The notes under the pieces were generated by a model. That model saw only the letters and a program-made list of their open reading frames with translations, was not told the DNA's origin and made no database searches. From contig CANNBV010000001.1 in assembly GCA_947502975.1 (NCBI GenBank), positions 868,001 through 932,000 of the forward strand: DNA of 64,000 bases, in the 5' to 3' direction. This DNA is from an uncultured Flavobacteriaceae bacterium (GTDB lineage Bacteria > Bacteroidota > Bacteroidia > Flavobacteriales > Flavobacteriaceae). The translations under genes were made by a program, and so were the position numbers. This document shows, in pieces, positions 53,940-62,712 of the stretch; the stretch's first letter is position 1, and each line of letters begins with the position of its first letter.

Positions 53940-55499
53940 ATGAAAAAACTTAAACTATTTTCAGTAATTTTCTTAATATTTATAACAGCTTGCAAGGGTA
54001 AAAAAGAAGAAGATAAAATTGTTGATGCAGAACAAGCTACTACAAAACCTAATATTGTAGTCATATATTTAGATGATTTAGGTTATGGAGACCTAAGCGC
54101 ATACGGAGCAACAGAATTGCAAACGCCAAACATTGATAATTTGGCTTCCGGCGGAATGAAATTTACAAATGGTTATGCCTCATCAGCAACGTGTACACCT
54201 AGTCGTTATGCATTATTAACAGGAACTTATCCTTGGCGTAATAAAAACGCAAAAATATTACCAGGAACAGCGCCATTACTTATAAGTACCGAGCAACAAA
54301 CCTTACCAAAGATGTTGAAGGACGAAGGTTATCAGACTGCAATAGTAGGAAAGTGGCATCTTGGTTTGGGATCTGGAAATGTAAATTGGAACGAACATGT
54401 ATCTCCTGGACCAAATGAGGTTGGTTTTGACGAATCTTACATCTTAGCAGCAACTCAAGACAGAGTTCCAACAGTTTATATTGAAAATGGAAATGTTGTT
54501 GGTTTGGATCTCAATGACCCTATTGAAATAAATTATGAAGAAAATTTTGAAGGAGAGCCAACTGCGTTAACAAACCCAGAAATGTTAACCATGAAATGGC
54601 ACCATGGCCATAATAATAGTATTGTAAATGGAATACCAAGAATTGGATTTATGAAAGGAGGCGATGCTGCCAAATGGAGTGATGTAGATATGGCTGATAA
54701 CTTTTTGGTGAAGGCTCAAAATTATGTAAAGTCTCATAAAGATAAACCTTTCTTTTTGTATTACGCTTTACAACAGCCGCATGTTCCTAGAACGCCACAT
54801 CCTAGATTTGTTGGTAAATCTGGAATGGGACCAAGAGGAGATGTAATTCTTGAAGCAGATTGGTGTATTGGTGAGTTTATGAAAACCTTAAAAGAAGAAG
54901 GGATTTTAGAAAATACTTTGGTTGTTTTTTCAAGTGATAATGGTCCTGTTTTAAATGATGGATATTATGACGATTCAGATACTAAAGTTGGAGACCATGA
55001 TCCAAAAGGAGGTTTACGAGGAGGTAAATATAGTTTGTTCGAAGCTGGTACTAGAGTGCCTTTTATAACCTATTGGAAAGGGATAATTAAGCCAGGAGTT
55101 TCAGATGCTATGGTATGCCAAATGGACTTGTTAGCATCTATGGCTAGTTTATTACATATAGACGGCGCAACTTCAGATAGTCAAGATGTACTAGATGCAC
55201 TATTAGGAATATCTGAAAAAGGTAGAGATAATTTAGTTATTGAAGCAGGTTCTAGAACAGCATTAAGAAGTGGTGATTGGGCATATATTCCTCCATATAA
55301 TGGAAATCCAGTTAACACAGAGGTTAACATTGAATTAGGTAATAGTAAAACCCCGCTCTTATACAACCTTAAAGATGATATTGGACAGCAAATAAACTTA
55401 GCTACCTCTAATCCTGAAAAATTGGATGAAATGACGAAGTTATATAAATCAATTAGAGGAGTTGGGCCAGAAAAAATTGAAGCGTTAGAGCTAAAATAA
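53940..55499 (+). CDS. S1-family sulfatase (FGly-dependent), second copy, lipoprotein
   Basis: 519 residues from ATG 53940 (lipoprotein signal 'IFITACKGKK'; an earlier in-frame ATG at 53907 would spoil it). Arylsulfatase A-like: 'YLDDLGYGDLSAYGA', the FGly motif CTPSR (Cys85), 'VGKWHLGLG', 'HVPRTPHPRF' and 'FSSDNGP'. It is only distantly similar to the sulfatase at 49.4 kb, so the two probably act on different positions. Separated from the PUL operon by a 184-bp gap, so it may have its own promoter; it ends at a strong terminator. Confidence 0.9.
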   Translation: MKKLKLFSVIFLIFITACKGKKEEDKIVDAEQATTKPNIVVIYLDDLGYGDLSAYGATELQTPNIDNLASGGMKFTNGYASSATCTPSRYALLTGTYPWRNKNAKILPGTAPLLISTEQQTLPKMLKDEGYQTAIVGKWHLGLGSGNVNWNEHVSPGPNEVGFDESYILAATQDRVPTVYIENGNVVGLDLNDPIEINYEENFEGEPTALTNPEMLTMKWHHGHNNSIVNGIPRIGFMKGGDAAKWSDVDMADNFLVKAQNYVKSHKDKPFFLYYALQQPHVPRTPHPRFVGKSGMGPRGDVILEADWCIGEFMKTLKEEGILENTLVVFSSDNGPVLNDGYYDDSDTKVGDHDPKGGLRGGKYSLFEAGTRVPFITYWKGIIKPGVSDAMVCQMDLLASMASLLHIDGATSDSQDVLDALLGISEKGRDNLVIEAGSRTALRSGDWAYIPPYNGNPVNTEVNIELGNSKTPLLYNLKDDIGQQINLATSNPEKLDEMTKLYKSIRGVGPEKIEALELK

Positions 55500-55523
55500 A
55501 ATAATACAGAGTTAATTAAACTT

Positions 55524-55559
55524 AAATCTCTTATTCAAATTTGAATAAGAGATTTTTTT
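55524..55559 (+). terminator. intrinsic terminator at the end of the PUL
   Basis: A perfect 16-bp inverted repeat (AAATCTCTTATTCAAA and its complement, no extra loop) ending in T7, 24 bp after the second sulfatase stop. Confidence 0.92.
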
Positions 55560-55647
55560 GTTTAAAAATCTTCAAATTTTAACTATAAATCTTGTAACAT
55601 TTCTAACGTTAGTTAGTCTTCTATAAAACGACTAATTTAATAATTCG

Positions 55648-55655
55648 TAATTTTG
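55648..55655 (+). promoter_or_regulatory. -7 element for the GAF protein gene
   Basis: TAATTTTG is an exact TAnnTTTG match 21 bp before ATG 55677. The in-frame TTG at 55653 is the end of this element, so it would not be transcribed and is not the start. No clear -33 element. Confidence 0.5.
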
Positions 55656-55676
55656 TTATACAACAATCTTCATAAA

Positions 55677-58049
55677 ATGGATATTAACAGTAATATCGAA
55701 TCGCCAATGGTGCTAAATGTTAGCTTTAACAAGCTATTACAGCATTATGAAAAATTAGCCGATAGCAAAGATGAATTTTTGTCGGCCAAGGCTAAGCGTG
55801 TTCTAAAAACTGCAGCACCTTATCCAGAATTAAGAGATGGTTTTAGTGATACTGATATTTTAAAGCTACGTGAACATGAAATTAGTATAATTCTTCAAGA
55901 TTCTTTTGCTCCTGTACTGACAAAAAATGAAATTAAAACAGCTTCTGTTCCGTTTCATGATATGATTTTCAATTCATCTGAACGTTTTAAGAGTATAATT
56001 AAAACTGCTGGAGATAATTTTGAGTTGAATATAAAAAATATGCCTGAAGATGATAGGTATATTATTGCATGTACGGTTATCTTGAATTTTTGTTATGGTT
56101 ATAATTTAAATTTCAAGCGCCCGTTTTACTACGAAATACCCGACAGTAATGGTATCTTAAGGTATTACAAAATTCTTTACAATGCAGATTTTTGTGAAAT
56201 TGTTCCAACAGAAAGAGCAAAAAAAATCACCAAAGAAGATTATGAACAGCTTTTAGATAATTTTGAGAATATAGAGCTTTGGAAAGAAAAATTTCCACCC
56301 AATAGCTATATCTTCAAAGGCTTTGTAATCTCAAATATTTTTGATGTAACTGAAGATCAATCTATTTCAAATATTAAGTCTAGCCTTATTGGTGATGATA
56401 AGAGGAAAGATGAAGGTTTTATGGATAGTTTTCATGAAATTTTCAGATCGCTTTTAAGCATAAATGATATTAAAGTTGGTTTTTCGATTTATAACGAGGA
56501 AGAAGATGTTTTTGAACGTGTTTATGGAGTTGGTATGAATAGCTATCTTCTCGGGCATAATGAAAATCAAAAGTGTACAGACTCATTATGCCATTGGTCA
56601 TATAATAGATTGTTAAAAGAAAAAACATATTTTTCAGTTTCTGATGTTGACAGAGATTTTGAAATATCCAAGGGTAAAGCCCCTCATATTGCTAATCTTA
56701 AAAAGCAAGGCATAAAGAGTGCTATTTTCGCACCAATAGCTAATGATGAAGGCTTAATGGGTATTTTAGAAATTGTATCAAATAAACCTCATGTACTCAA
56801 TAGCATAAATGCTAATAAATTAGTTGATGTGATGCCGTTTATTGTATCGGCAGTTGAGCGATCTAAGAAAGATGAAGAAAATTTAATTGAGGCCATTATA
56901 CAAAAAGAGTGTACTTCTATTCATCCAAGTGTACATTGGCGTTTTGCCAAAGAAGCTAAAAATTTCATTAAAGATGAAATGAATGGAAAGGAATCTTCTT
57001 TCAAAAAAATAGCTTTTGATAATGTGTATCCGCTCTACGGACAGATTGATATAAAAGGATCATCAGAAGCGCGAAATAAAGCAACTAGAGAAGATCTAAC
57101 ATTACAACTAAAAGCGATAAGGCGCATACTAGAAGAAGCTTTAAAAACTGAAACATTACCTATTTATGAACAATTTGCATATCAAATAGATGCATTTCAA
57201 AAGGGATTAGATGATAACTTTCAAGTGGATAGTGAACAACAAATTTCAACGTTTTTCAAGGAGGATATTGATCCGCTCTTAGAGCATTTATATACCGTTG
57301 ATAAACTAAAAGAATCCATTGATGCTTATCATGAAAGTATTGATGATAAAGTGAATGTGCTTTACAGACATAGAAAAGATTACGACGATACTATCGCAAA
57401 AATAAATATTGAGATGGCATCTTTGTTAGATAAAAAACAAGTAGAAGCACAACAGATGTATCCGCATTATTTTGAGCGTTTTAAAACCGATGGTGTAGAG
57501 CATAACATGTATATAGGAGAGTCTATCACAAAAGAAAATAGCTTTAATCAAATCTACTTATACAATTTACGTTTATGGCAATTGCAGGTAATGTGTGAAA
57601 TGGAAAATGCATATTATCAAATGCAATCAGATTTTCCTGTAGCCTTAGATGTAGCTTCTATGATATTAGTGTTTAATCAACCACTATCTATCAGTTTTAG
57701 AATGGACGAAAAACAATTTGATGTAGATGGTACCTACAATGCGCGTTATGAAATTGTGAAAAAGCGTGTAGATAAAGCATATATAAAAGGTACAACTGAG
57801 CGTGTTACTCAAAAAGGGAAAATAAGTATTGTGTATTCTCAAAAACAAGATGAGCTGGAATATCTAAGTTATATTAAGTTTTTACAGTCTAAACACTATT
57901 TAGATACAGATGTAGAGATTGTAGAGCTTCAAGATTTACAAGCTGTAACAGGGTTGAAAGCTATACGCGTAAGTGTGTTGTATCACAAAAATGAAGATGA
58001 TAAGGCATTTTACACTTATCAAGATTTGATGAAAGAGCTTAAAGCTTAG
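55677..58049 (+). CDS. large GAF-domain protein
   Basis: 790 residues from ATG 55677. No signal peptide or membrane helix. The central region (about 245-400) has a GAF-like fold ('GMNSYLLGHNENQKCTDSLC', 'QGIKSAIFAPIANDEGLMGI', 'VDVMPFIVSAVERSKKDEEN'). The N-terminal ~240 and C-terminal ~390 residues are helical and not recognised. No kinase, cyclase or HTH domain follows. GAF domains bind small ligands or redox signals, so this is probably a cytoplasmic sensor or scaffold. Single-gene unit with its own -7 element and a shared terminator. Confidence 0.75.
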   Translation: MDINSNIESPMVLNVSFNKLLQHYEKLADSKDEFLSAKAKRVLKTAAPYPELRDGFSDTDILKLREHEISIILQDSFAPVLTKNEIKTASVPFHDMIFNSSERFKSIIKTAGDNFELNIKNMPEDDRYIIACTVILNFCYGYNLNFKRPFYYEIPDSNGILRYYKILYNADFCEIVPTERAKKITKEDYEQLLDNFENIELWKEKFPPNSYIFKGFVISNIFDVTEDQSISNIKSSLIGDDKRKDEGFMDSFHEIFRSLLSINDIKVGFSIYNEEEDVFERVYGVGMNSYLLGHNENQKCTDSLCHWSYNRLLKEKTYFSVSDVDRDFEISKGKAPHIANLKKQGIKSAIFAPIANDEGLMGILEIVSNKPHVLNSINANKLVDVMPFIVSAVERSKKDEENLIEAIIQKECTSIHPSVHWRFAKEAKNFIKDEMNGKESSFKKIAFDNVYPLYGQIDIKGSSEARNKATREDLTLQLKAIRRILEEALKTETLPIYEQFAYQIDAFQKGLDDNFQVDSEQQISTFFKEDIDPLLEHLYTVDKLKESIDAYHESIDDKVNVLYRHRKDYDDTIAKINIEMASLLDKKQVEAQQMYPHYFERFKTDGVEHNMYIGESITKENSFNQIYLYNLRLWQLQVMCEMENAYYQMQSDFPVALDVASMILVFNQPLSISFRMDEKQFDVDGTYNARYEIVKKRVDKAYIKGTTERVTQKGKISIVYSQKQDELEYLSYIKFLQSKHYLDTDVEIVELQDLQAVTGLKAIRVSVLYHKNEDDKAFYTYQDLMKELKA

Positions 58050-58070
58050 TTTGAAAAACTAAGCTTTTTT
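58041..58070. terminator. bidirectional terminator overlapping two stop codons
   Basis: AAAGCTTAGTTT (58041-58052), loop GAA, AAACTAAGCTTT (58056-58067), then T run. The plus-strand GAF stop (58047-58049) lies in the left arm and the minus-strand PepSY stop (58059-58061) in the right arm. The same stem ends both genes. Confidence 0.85.
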
Positions 58071-59183
58071 CTTTTTGTAGTTTCTACCAAACCATAACAG
58101 AGTTCCAGTTACAGGAAGACTAGCAATAAGCAAACTAGTTAAGAAAGCAATTATTTTTCCAGCAATTCCACCAATGGTACCAACGTGTATATCGTAATTC
58201 ATTCTTAATATCTTATCTGCTAGTTTTGCATCCTTATATTTTCCGAAAATACCAGGAGTCTCAATTTCACCTAAGGTGTTTTGATCAAAAAAACGATAGT
58301 CTGAATCATAATATAATCCCTTGCTGTTAGATACTTCTACGTATATACTAGAAGTATCGGATGCAGGGTAATGTAATTCAAAACTTTCAGCTTCTGGATC
58401 TGTTTTTTTGAGTTTTTCAATTAATAAATCAATAGGTTTTATTGTGTAATTATCCTTTAAAACGCCACTATTATTTTCAGGAATAATAAATGCGGCTACC
58501 TTATCACCGCCGGTCCCTTTATAAACTACATATTTTAACCAATTATATGACATCATAGTTCCTGTAAAGGCAATGATGAAAGCCAGAAAGCATATATAGA
58601 AACCAATTATAGTATGTAAATCAAAGTTTTTACGTTTCCATCGTGTCGTACTTTTCCAATCAAAAGTAATACGCTGCTTTAAGTTTTTACGTTTTTTTGG
58701 CCACCACAAAATAATACCAGAGATTATTATCATTAAAAATAGCATTATAGAAGCTCCTACAATATTTTCTCCAATAGTTTTAGGAAACCATAAACGCATG
58801 TGTCCTTTTAATATAAATGCAAAAAAGCCTGTTAGGTGGTTGTCTATTTGTATCACTTCTTTTGAGTAAGGGTTTATAAAAATGCTTTGATAAAACTCAG
58901 GTTTAGCATCATAAAAAATTACCTCAATACCATCATTCGGCTTTCCAAATACAACACCATGAATTGTATTGTTTGGGAAGATATCTTTGGCAATATCTTT
59001 AGCTTCAGTCGGAGTAATAGTTTTTGTGTTTTCAGGAGATACAGTTTTATAATCATTATAAAGATCTTCTATTTCATCTCTAAAAGCCCAACAACATCCA
59101 GTGATGGCAACTATAAAAACTACGATACCAGTTATTAAACCTAGTATTTTGTGGAGAAAAAGAATTTTCTTTTTAAAACTCAT
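58059..59183 (-). CDS. PepSY-associated transmembrane protein (iron-uptake reductase type)
   Basis: 374 residues with four membrane helices. 'HKILGLITGIVVFIVAITGCCWAF' region, periplasmic PepSY-like segments ('TPTEAKDIAKDIF'), 'RWKRKNFDLHTIIGFYICFL', 'MRLWFPKTIGENIVG' and 'NYDIHVGTIGGIAGKIIAFL' mark the PepSY_TM family, with conserved His residues in the helices. Such proteins commonly follow TonB siderophore receptors and are proposed to reduce ferric siderophores at the inner membrane. Here it follows the receptor by 67 bp on the same strand. Confidence 0.85.
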   Translation of the reverse strand: MSFKKKILFLHKILGLITGIVVFIVAITGCCWAFRDEIEDLYNDYKTVSPENTKTITPTEAKDIAKDIFPNNTIHGVVFGKPNDGIEVIFYDAKPEFYQSIFINPYSKEVIQIDNHLTGFFAFILKGHMRLWFPKTIGENIVGASIMLFLMIIISGIILWWPKKRKNLKQRITFDWKSTTRWKRKNFDLHTIIGFYICFLAFIIAFTGTMMSYNWLKYVVYKGTGGDKVAAFIIPENNSGVLKDNYTIKPIDLLIEKLKKTDPEAESFELHYPASDTSSIYVEVSNSKGLYYDSDYRFFDQNTLGEIETPGIFGKYKDAKLADKILRMNYDIHVGTIGGIAGKIIAFLTSLLIASLPVTGTLLWFGRNYKKKKA

Positions 59184-59197
59184 ATTTTAAAATAATT

Positions 59198-59231
59198 AAA
59201 GGCAACTTAACTTCTGAGTAAAGCTGCCTTT
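59198..59231 (-). terminator. hairpin between TonB receptor and PepSY genes
   Basis: TGCCTTT (59225-59231) pairs with AAAGGCA (59198-59204), and the inner AGT/ACT and AAG/CTT bases partly extend it. In the direction of transcription it follows the receptor stop by 20 bp. The U-tract is poor, so it is likely an attenuator rather than a full stop. Confidence 0.5.
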
Positions 59232-59250
59232 TGAAAAAATAACTAAATAA

Positions 59251-61671
59251 CTAGAACTTATAATCTAGTGTGGCTAAAATAAACCTAGGGAGTTGAGGCG
59301 TTAACGTACTCCAACCTGAATAATATTCTTCATCAGTTAAATTATTACCCTTAATACTTATTCTGTATGAGTCTGTTTCATAGTAAATAGATGTGTTAAA
59401 AACCGTGTAAGCTGGTAAAGTAAAACCTCCAGAATTTGTGTAATCACTCATGGTGTCGTAGTCACTCGCACCATTAAATCCAAGCCCAAAGCCTAAATTT
59501 TTTGTAAAACCTTCTTGTATTTTATAGTCTCCCCAGAAATTATATAAAATGTCAGACCCTGATTCTGCTGGCCGTACACCTATTAAATCGGGTCTAGATA
59601 TTGTAGTTGTTACTTCGGCATCATTATAACTAAAACCACCAGTTAGGTTTAATCCGTCAATTGGGTTAGCACTTACTTCTAATTCAATACCTCTACTTTT
59701 CACAGTGCCGTCTTGTTGTTTTCCAGCACCAAAGCCCATAACTTTATCATCTACTTTAATGTTATAGTAATTAGCTGTGGCAACTAGTTTGTTTTTAAAA
59801 AGGTTTGTTTTAATACCAAATTCAAACTGATTGGCTTGTTCTAAGTCAAAAGATTGTAAAACAGTGCCTTGGGTTGGATCATTAATATCAATAGGAACTA
59901 ACTCAGGGTTCACATAAGTAAAACTATTTTGGTAATTACCAAAAACAGATAATTCATTTAAGATGGGTTGAAAAACAACTCCGAATTTTGGCGAGAAAGT
60001 TGATTCTTTGTAAGATTGATAGTCATCATCAGGATTGTTAGCATCGCCTTTATATTCAAATCTATCGTAACGCACACTAGCCATTGCAGATACATTAGGT
60101 AGAATATTGATAACATTAGAAATGTAAGCACCAAATACGTTTTGATTTGTGTCTGTGTTAACATTGCCAAGGCTTGAAGTTGCAGCTGTTAAATTAGTAG
60201 CATTAACAGGTGGTTCATCAAAAACCAAATCCCCTTGTGCATTCACAGTATGAAGATATCCCCAATTAGAGCTCCTATCAATAATTTGAGAATCTAAGTA
60301 ATCAACACCAACTAAAAGTTTGTTTTCTAAATCACCAATTTTAAAGTTTCCAGTGAAATTTTGCTGTAAGTTCAGTGTTTTGGTTCTTGCATCTGTATCT
60401 TGAACAAATAGTTGAAAATTAGATGTTGGTTGAGGGTTGGTAACATCGCTCCAATCTGCAGCATTCCACAAATACGTATAAAAGCCTTTAGATTTTGCCA
60501 GTCCACCAGCAATTATAGTTTGAGAAGACCAATTATCTGAGATTTTATAAGCAATCTCACCACGATAATTTTGTGTAGGATTAGTGATGGTTACATCATT
60601 ATTGGTGAGTGACAAATCTCTGTTATAATTTAACTCTTCAACGCTGTTAAAAGCTAACGGCACTGTTCTATTAAAGAATAGAAATGTTTGATTAGTTTGT
60701 TCGTTTGCAGATGCTTCATAAGCAAAATTCAACGTTAATTTATTATTTACTTTGTATGAAGCGGAAGGTGCCATAAACACAGATTTTCTAAACCCGGCAT
60801 CTTGAAAACTATTCTCTTTTTGATAGCCAGCGTTCATTCTTATTGAAAATTTGTCATTTGCGCTAACGTTTACATCTACATTAAGTTTTCTAAAATCGAA
60901 TGAACCAGCTGAAACAGAAATACTACCACCAGTACCACTGTAGGGTTTCTTGGTAACAATGTTAATCAGCCCGCCATAAGATGTCACAGTACTTCCAAAT
61001 AATGTAGCCGAGGGCCCTTTAATGACTTCAACCCGTTCTACGTTTGAAGGATTTATAAATCCATTAGTAATTCCTGCTACACCATTAACTAATTGAGGTT
61101 GAACAGAAAACCCTCGTATAGAATAGTATCCTGCACCGTCACCACTTCTACCAGTAGATGGCCAAAGTTTATCTACGCCAACAGCGTTTTTTAAAGCATC
61201 TTCGAAACTGTAAACAGATTGAGATATCAATAATTGATTTGTTACAGTACTGTAAACTTGTGAATTTTCAATACTTTTTAAAGGCATTTTAGAAACATAA
61301 GCACTCTTCTTTCTTGAGAATTTGTTTTTACGTTTTGTATCGATTACTACTTCTTGCAGTAACTCGTTACCTTCATAAAGTATAATTCTTCCTAAATCCG
61401 AAGTATTATTGACTACAGTGAAAGGAATCTCTTTTGTTTTAAATCCTAGGTAGGAGATAGTCAAAACATAATCGCCATTTTCAATATTTGAAATTTCGAA
61501 AAAACCGTCTTCGTTGGTTTGAGTTCCTATTAGAGTGTTTTTGATAATAATGTTTACACCTAATAGGGGCGTTTCGTTATTGTCATTTATAATACCTTCT
61601 ACAATTCCGTTTTGTGAAAAGCATATCATATTTAGGGCAAAAAAGGTGAGTAAAGTAAGTTTTAGTTTCAT
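59251..61671 (-). CDS. TonB-dependent siderophore-type receptor
   Basis: 806 residues. A signal peptide is followed by a carboxypeptidase-like domain ('NETPLLGVNIIIKNTLIGTQ'), a plug ('YYSIRGFSVQPQLVNGVAGI', 'NVERVEVIKGPSATLFGS') and a barrel ending in an aromatic 'LATLDYKF'. The plug motif 'GGLINIVTKKP' is typical of ferric siderophore receptors. The PepSY gene downstream and the promoter with flanking palindromes support iron regulation. The siderophore is not predictable. Confidence 0.92.
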   Translation of the reverse strand: MKLKLTLLTFFALNMICFSQNGIVEGIINDNNETPLLGVNIIIKNTLIGTQTNEDGFFEISNIENGDYVLTISYLGFKTKEIPFTVVNNTSDLGRIILYEGNELLQEVVIDTKRKNKFSRKKSAYVSKMPLKSIENSQVYSTVTNQLLISQSVYSFEDALKNAVGVDKLWPSTGRSGDGAGYYSIRGFSVQPQLVNGVAGITNGFINPSNVERVEVIKGPSATLFGSTVTSYGGLINIVTKKPYSGTGGSISVSAGSFDFRKLNVDVNVSANDKFSIRMNAGYQKENSFQDAGFRKSVFMAPSASYKVNNKLTLNFAYEASANEQTNQTFLFFNRTVPLAFNSVEELNYNRDLSLTNNDVTITNPTQNYRGEIAYKISDNWSSQTIIAGGLAKSKGFYTYLWNAADWSDVTNPQPTSNFQLFVQDTDARTKTLNLQQNFTGNFKIGDLENKLLVGVDYLDSQIIDRSSNWGYLHTVNAQGDLVFDEPPVNATNLTAATSSLGNVNTDTNQNVFGAYISNVINILPNVSAMASVRYDRFEYKGDANNPDDDYQSYKESTFSPKFGVVFQPILNELSVFGNYQNSFTYVNPELVPIDINDPTQGTVLQSFDLEQANQFEFGIKTNLFKNKLVATANYYNIKVDDKVMGFGAGKQQDGTVKSRGIELEVSANPIDGLNLTGGFSYNDAEVTTTISRPDLIGVRPAESGSDILYNFWGDYKIQEGFTKNLGFGLGFNGASDYDTMSDYTNSGGFTLPAYTVFNTSIYYETDSYRISIKGNNLTDEEYYSGWSTLTPQLPRFILATLDYKF

Positions 61672-61677
61672 TTATTT

Positions 61678-61694
61678 TTATTTAGACTAAATTT
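61678..61694. promoter_or_regulatory. palindromic operator upstream of siderophore receptor (shared with fecR operon)
   Basis: ATTTAGACTAAAT at 61680-61692 is a perfect 6-1-6 palindrome identical to the core of the site at 27039-27055; the outer bases differ. It lies between the predicted transcription start and the ATG (61671), where a bound protein would block elongation or translation. Confidence 0.65.
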
Positions 61695-61712
61695 AAATAA
61701 TTAATTTGAATG

Positions 61713-61744
61713 CAAAAGTATATTCCGTTAAGGATATATCCAAA
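61713..61744 (-). promoter_or_regulatory. promoter of the siderophore receptor gene
   Basis: On the minus strand: TTTG (61744-61741), a 20-nt spacer, TACTTTTG (61720-61713). This is an exact Bacteroidota promoter match. Transcription would start near 61706. Confidence 0.75.
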
Positions 61745-61768
61745 TTATTTAAAATGATTCTAAATAAT
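61744..61768. promoter_or_regulatory. second inverted repeat upstream of the -33 element
   Basis: ATTATTTA (61744-61751) and TAAATAAT (61761-61768) form an 8-bp inverted repeat with a 9-nt spacer. The half-sites match those of the TTATTTAGACTAAATAA palindrome. It abuts the -33 element, so sites lie on both sides of the promoter. Confidence 0.4.
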
Positions 61769-61891
61769 ATTTTTTATAAGACTGAAAGTGTGTTGTTTAT
61801 AGTTGTGAAAAACTAGAAATAAAGTGAGTTTTATTTTCTAAGATGATTTAATGAAAGCGCTTAAGGCATAATATTTGTGTCCTTTCTTCAA

Positions 61892-62689
61892 ATGAAAAAC
61901 TCTAGAATCACTTTTTTATTATTACTGTTTTTTATCGTTTTTACTTCATTTATTTCCAATAGAAGTATAAATCCTGAATTAGTTGAATTTACTTCAAGTG
62001 AGTGTCAAGAAGGTATATACTATCCAAATTTATCTAAATTAAAAGATAGAATATTGAATATTTCTAAGGAAGGAAATTATCATTCATATGAAATTTTTGT
62101 TGTAGCCAATTGTGGCCAAGCATCAAATGGTAAAATTGAAATAAAAAATGATACTTTAAATTTAAAGTTTGAAGGTGCTTATACTTTTGTGGGCTATGAA
62201 GAGATAGTTGTTAATGATAGCATTAAGGAAGTATTAGAGGTATATGAATCTGAATACACTGATTGCGATTGCGCATTTAACTTAACCTATAAAATCAAAA
62301 ATCTTAAAGATAAAGATTATGTGATTTTAGTAAATGGAAAAGAGGTTAGGAAGACTAAGCACAAGTATAAGATCCGAAGAAGTCATCCTAAGTTTAAAAT
62401 TATCGGCAACCAAACCGTTAATTTAGTAGATATCTATGGGTTAAAACAGGGATTGCATATTTTTGAGAGGAATGATAAGTTTTCCTCTAGAGTAATCTAT
62501 TTAGACGATGAAAAAATATCAGGAGTTTTTATCAGAAGATATGAGAACTGGAAATTTGACAGAGAAGAAACCTTTATGGAAAATAAAAAATATACTAAAA
62601 GGAAGTTCTATAGAAACAATAAATTAATCAAAGAATGTGACACAGATGGTACTTTTGATGAAGGTACTAATTGTGTCTTTTTTGATTGA
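61892..62689 (+). CDS. exported hypothetical protein
   Basis: 265 residues from ATG 61892; an in-frame GTG at 61877 is less likely. An N-terminal hydrophobic signal ('ITFLLLLFFIVFTSFI') is followed by a domain with five Cys ('SSECQEGIYY', 'VVANCGQASNGK', 'TDCDCAFNLTY'). A C-terminal part of short beta-strands with 'GVFIRRYENWKFDREETFME' vaguely recalls MORN-like or antitoxin-YwqK-like repeats. I do not recognise the family. Divergent from the siderophore receptor across a 220-bp gap and convergent with the HD gene. Confidence 0.65.
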   Translation: MKNSRITFLLLLFFIVFTSFISNRSINPELVEFTSSECQEGIYYPNLSKLKDRILNISKEGNYHSYEIFVVANCGQASNGKIEIKNDTLNLKFEGAYTFVGYEEIVVNDSIKEVLEVYESEYTDCDCAFNLTYKIKNLKDKDYVILVNGKEVRKTKHKYKIRRSHPKFKIIGNQTVNLVDIYGLKQGLHIFERNDKFSSRVIYLDDEKISGVFIRRYENWKFDREETFMENKKYTKRKFYRNNKLIKECDTDGTFDEGTNCVFFD

Positions 62690-62712
62690 TTTTGATAGAT
62701 GTGAAAACTCTT

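Noticed and set aside
55653-55655. TTG start for the GAF protein
   Set aside because: It coincides with the last bases of an exact -7 promoter element, so it would not be in the transcript; ATG 55677 is preferred.
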